A DNA stretch of 64,000 nt from Diprion similis (taxonomy: Eukaryota > Arthropoda > Insecta > Hymenoptera > Diprionidae). The position numbers were made by a program, and so were the translations under genes. How positions within the stretch are numbered: position 1 is the stretch's first letter; each line of letters opens with the position of its first letter. The DNA is taken from NCBI RefSeq assembly GCF_021155765.1, contig NC_060111.1:4977481-5041480 (forward strand). Reading direction: 5' to 3'. The notes under the pieces were generated by a model. The model was given only the letters and a program-made list of their open reading frames with translations. It was not told where the DNA came from and searched no databases. This document shows positions 60,650-64,000 of this stretch, piece by piece.

Positions 60650-61210
60650 TTTCAAGATTTCACAGGATTTCAAATGATTTCAAGAGTTTTCACACGAGTT
60701 CAAGGATTTCAGAGGATTTTAAATTAATTATTCATGGATTCCATAAGATTCTAAATGAATCCAAAAAATTTCAAGAGATTTCAAAAGATTTCAAATGATA
60801 TCAAATAATATCATAGATTTTGCAAGGTTTCAATGGTTTAAAAAAATTACAAGGGACGACAGAAAATTTCAAATGATATCAAATAATATCAAACGATTTG
60901 AAAATTTCCATGAGATTTCAAATAATTTCATAGATTTCCAGAGATTTCGATGCTTTTAAAAAATTGCAAGGGATGTAATGGAATTTCACGAGATTTCAAG
61001 AGTTTTCATACGAATTCAAGGATTTCAGAGGATTTTAAATCAATTCTAAAGATGTCCTATATTTCATAAAATTCCAAATGATTTCAAGAAATTTCAAGGC
61101 ATGTCAAAAGATATCAAATAATTTCAAACGATTTCCAGAGATTTCGATGGTTTCAAAAAATTGCAAGGCATGTCATGGAATTTCACAGGATTTCAAAAGA
61201 TTCGTGAAAG
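60650..61210. repeat. Degenerate GATTTCAA array (inverse of the GAAATC arrays), about 560 bp
   Basis: GATTTCAAATGATTTCAAG-like words recur at 10-20 bp spacing. Internal blocks duplicate (TTTCAAATGATATCAAATAA twice near 60790 and 60870, and a TTTTCA-ACGA-TTCAAGGATTTCAGA block near 60690 and 61005). It is the reverse complement of the word used at 30430 and 39430. Confidence 0.85.
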
Positions 61211-61214
61211 TTTG

Positions 61215-62300
61215 TACCCCATAGATTTTACAAGTGATACAACCCCTCGATCTGAGCTTTCATAAATCAACTTTGAATATCCTGCAGTTTTCGGTTATTT
61301 TTTCAGACATTCGATCGATGTACATAATTAAGATAAAATTAAATTTTTGAGCCTAATTTTCATTAATTTTCTCGAGTTTATTGCCTATTTCTTACGTCTT
61401 TTTACCATTTATACAACGCAGTGTCAGATTTTTGGAGAATTCTTTTTTTTTCATACCAGGTTCGACGTAACGGCGAATACGATGCGTAGGTACGAGACGT
61501 GGGGTTATGAAGGGTTATTACCGAGTTAATCAATCGTTGGAAATGGTGTTTATGAATTATAAGAGAGACGGATTACGCTTGTAACGCGTTGCACCGTTAT
61601 CTTTCTATAACGTGGATAACTTTCGCCATCCGTACAAGGTAGGTACTTGCACGTTCAGGCTCGTGAGCAATTTCCTATGATAGATCGAGTCCGCAGACAA
61701 GTTCTATTACGAGGCCCTGAATTATTGAGCAGGCAATTCCGGGGCGACACACGAAGCCCCTTTACTGCACCGTCAAAAGTGTCAACGGGATTATTAAGCT
61801 CTTAAGCGCTGGCTGCCTCCCGCAAAAATTACGTCAACAACCAATATAATTTTATAACCCTGCTCGCTGTGAAGAATAACTTCGTTATTATACATACCCG
61901 TGCAGTATTTTATGATGAATGAACAATCGTCACGCTGATTCATATTTTTGTGCAAAAAAAAGAGAGACCGCGTATGAGAATTACATTAATGTGGTGGAAA
62001 AGTCTTAAGTCTAAGAAGTTCAGAAGTTAGTCAAAAAAGAGAAGAAAGAAAAAACACATGTCTGGTAAGAGAATACGAATTTTATTCGAGAAATTTGATA
62101 AAATTATCTGCGTAATCGTTATAAAAAAGAAAAAAAAAAAACCTATGGGGTTGAAAATTTTAGGAGAATTTCTCCAAGTGTATAATATCTTTGCAGATAC
62201 TTAATACGTCGTAGATTTTTGATATTGACAATTCAATGAGAGAAAGAGAGGGAGAGAAGATTACTTTTTTCTTTGATTAACTTCAGTGGATAATAGCTAT
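61215..62300. other. Non-coding stretch with a complex block at 61600-61900
   Basis: No gene is seen. 61600-61900 is GC-richer and non-repetitive (GGCAATTCCGGGGCGACACA, GCTCTTAAGCGCTGGCTGCC) and may be conserved non-coding DNA. This cannot be tested from one sequence. Confidence 0.4.
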
Positions 62301-62301
62301 T

Positions 62302-62442
62302 TATGTGGCATGCCCGTAAACCGCCTGTTTTTTTTTTTTTTTTTTTTGACAAGGATAAAGATTTCAGGACGAGCTGAAGGCGAGCCGGAAGCGAGTACTG
62401 AAATTATCCGAGCCAAAAAACGGTTTACGGGCATGCCACATA
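62302..62442. mobile_element. Short element with perfect 22-bp terminal inverted repeats
   Basis: TATGTGGCATGCCCGTAAAC plus CG at 62302-62323 is perfectly inverted at 62421-62442. Between them lie a T run and a GC-richer segment (GAAGGCGAGCCGGAAGCGAG). A perfect 22-bp inverted pair 97 bp apart is far beyond chance. Confidence 0.8.
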
Positions 62443-62449
62443 CAATATT

Positions 62450-62680
62450 TTTTACGGTATAGGCATTGAAAAGCAAAACGAAGAGTGAGGTTATGTCGCG
62501 ATCTGTTCGACGAAGCTACTTTATTCGCCAGTTTGGGATGCGCACTTCGAACTGCGCATCAAAACTGCGGAATAAAGACTTTATTCCGCAACTTTGTTCG
62601 CTGCCGTATAAAGCGTCACTTTACGGAACGAAAACTGCCACAAAAAGTCGACTTTTCAGTGCCCATGCCGTGAAAATAAA
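62450..62680. repeat. Cluster of hairpins bounded by an imperfect inverted repeat
   Basis: TTTTTACGGTATAGGCATTG near 62450 is mirrored imperfectly by CAGTGCCCATGCCGTGAAAA near 62660. Inside are a perfect 25-nt palindrome (62566-62590, TGCGGAATAAAG-A-CTTTATTCCGCA), the stem GATGCGCA/TGCGCATC (62537-62560) and a CGTATAAAG/CTTTACG stem near 62605. It is probably the rest of the mobile element next to it. Confidence 0.6.
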
Positions 62681-62699
62681 AGTTTTTGCTCAAACAAGA

Positions 62700-64000
62700 C
62701 ACTGACTAAACTTGACTTTAATAAATTTCTTACGATCAAGAAATTAATTGATTGGTTAGTTTTTTTTTTTTTTCTACTACGAACAAGTAAGTATCTCACC
62801 AGTACTTTAAGTCCCTTTCGATCCCAAAAATATTGACTTGAATCGTGTAAAATTAACTCGAAGGATGATATAAGATTTATCCAGATCCAGAAAATCTTAT
62901 TCGAATTGAGTGACTCTAAAAATACTTTAAATAACCTTTTATTGCCTTGATCTTAGCTAAGAATTTATCAGACTTAAACGCGTCTTACTTCGAAGGAAAA
63001 AAATTGAGAAATTAATCGTACATAAAGAAATTGACAATATTATTTTCTGAATTCCACCTATTTTAGGGGTTGTTTTATCCACAACAAGAGCGAAGGGCAG
63101 GCTTGCAGTGGAACGGAAATCACCCTCGAAACGTGATACACGATGTAGCGAGAAAAGGAGTAGAAGCGATGCGATGCAGCGATGGGAGAAAGGACGAAAG
63201 ATTTTCGCCAATAATTCCCGGCGGGCCTGTTGGTGGAGAAAAATATTTAGTGACAGGCTGCGAGGGGTGGTTTTGTTATTAGGAGGCTTATTAGCTCAGC
63301 ATATGGAGCAAAAGGGTCCATCAGCAGGGCTGCATTCGCGATAAGATCGGTTCCTCGGTGATCGGAGATACCGCAGTTTGCCCTAACAGGTCCTATTTCA
63401 AGGGATTACAGATCGCTTCTATCTCGACCGAAGATCTAGTCACGGGTCGAACGGCACCATCAAACGATAAAATGCAAATGTCGTTTAATGCAGTTCTTCC
63501 CCTCAATATTGCTAATAATTAATGAAAAGCGTCTCAAATGTCAGCCTGCGTTACGCGAGAAAACTAAAAAGCTTTTCTGTGAAACAAAAATCGTTAATCA
63601 ATCCTTAAGCAACTTGCTCAACATCGTTTTTCCTCAATTATATTATCCAACGATATTCAAACTGTGCTAATTTTTCATTTTTTCCAACGCATTTAATATC
63701 CTTGCCGATATTTTCCGGATGCTTTTATTTACAACAAAAACCACCTTATAATCAAACTTTATCTCCAATTTATAATCTCTGTTCATTAATTTTTGCATCT
63801 CAAGTTGAACTTTGACGAAACTTTTCTTGAAAAATGTTTGAAAGGAATGTGGCTCGTTGTTTTTACAGATTTTTCTCAAAAATTTCGTATATTTTTTCCA
63901 CATTTTTTCTTCACGTTACCCTAATTCCAGAAGTGAAGATATCTTTAGCAATGAGAAGTGATCTCTTTTTTTTTTTTTTTTTTTGTTGTTTAATCACATT
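62700..64000. other. Non-coding right edge of the window
   Basis: No gene is supported. 63090-63460 is GC-richer and complex, with overlapping chance frames on the plus strand. The remainder is AT-rich, ending in a T run. Confidence 0.45.

Noticed and set aside
63070..63344. Overlapping plus frames of 70-78 codons.
   Set aside because: Two frames are open over the same complex block and neither resembles a protein.
1..64000. tRNA, rRNA, CRISPR and known miRNA genes.
   Set aside because: Read by eye, no cloverleaf, array or remembered insect miRNA seed sequence was found. Small RNAs could still be missed.

Overview
The window reads as nuclear DNA of an insect, most likely a hymenopteran (order inferred, not proven). 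It is AT-rich, full of microsatellites and homopolymer runs, and contains many short inverted-repeat elements. Its genes are split by canonical GT-AG introns, and nothing looks prokaryotic (no operons, tRNAs, rRNAs or CRISPR).

One gene is certain. A DEAD-box RNA helicase of the DDX31/Dbp7 family lies on the minus strand from its ATG at 47405 to its stop at 20271. I rebuilt nine coding exons whose phases join without a break into 1019 residues. They carry an N-terminal basic region, the full set of helicase motifs and the C-terminal DDX31-type (DUF4217) region. Two introns exceed 9 kb and a third is 3.6 kb, so more than 40% of the window is intron of this one gene. Family knowledge places the protein in the nucleolus, in assembly of the large ribosomal subunit. 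An acidic, serine-rich insertion of about 190 residues between motifs II and III is its main oddity.

A second gene runs divergently on the plus strand (49001-51279). Five small exons join in phase into a 222-residue multi-pass membrane protein resembling the insect four-helix DUF4728-type proteins (tentative). A third, uncertain gene or gene remnant (minus strand, 38310-38717) sits inside the 9.6-kb helicase intron. It starts much like the second gene and may be a paralogue.

The rest (1-20 kb, 51.6-64 kb and the large introns) shows no convincing genes. It holds at least nine inverted-repeat or foldback elements of 0.1-0.75 kb. These include one TA-flanked MITE in helicase intron 7, one foldback inside an intron of the membrane gene, and a related foldback at 1.1-1.85 kb. 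It also holds dispersed copies of a TATGGGGYATTCC terminal motif, divergent tandem arrays with a period of about 105-125 bp, three degenerate GAAATC/GATTTC arrays and one AATCGTT-type array. Several GC-richer, more complex blocks may be regulatory DNA of neighbouring genes outside the window.
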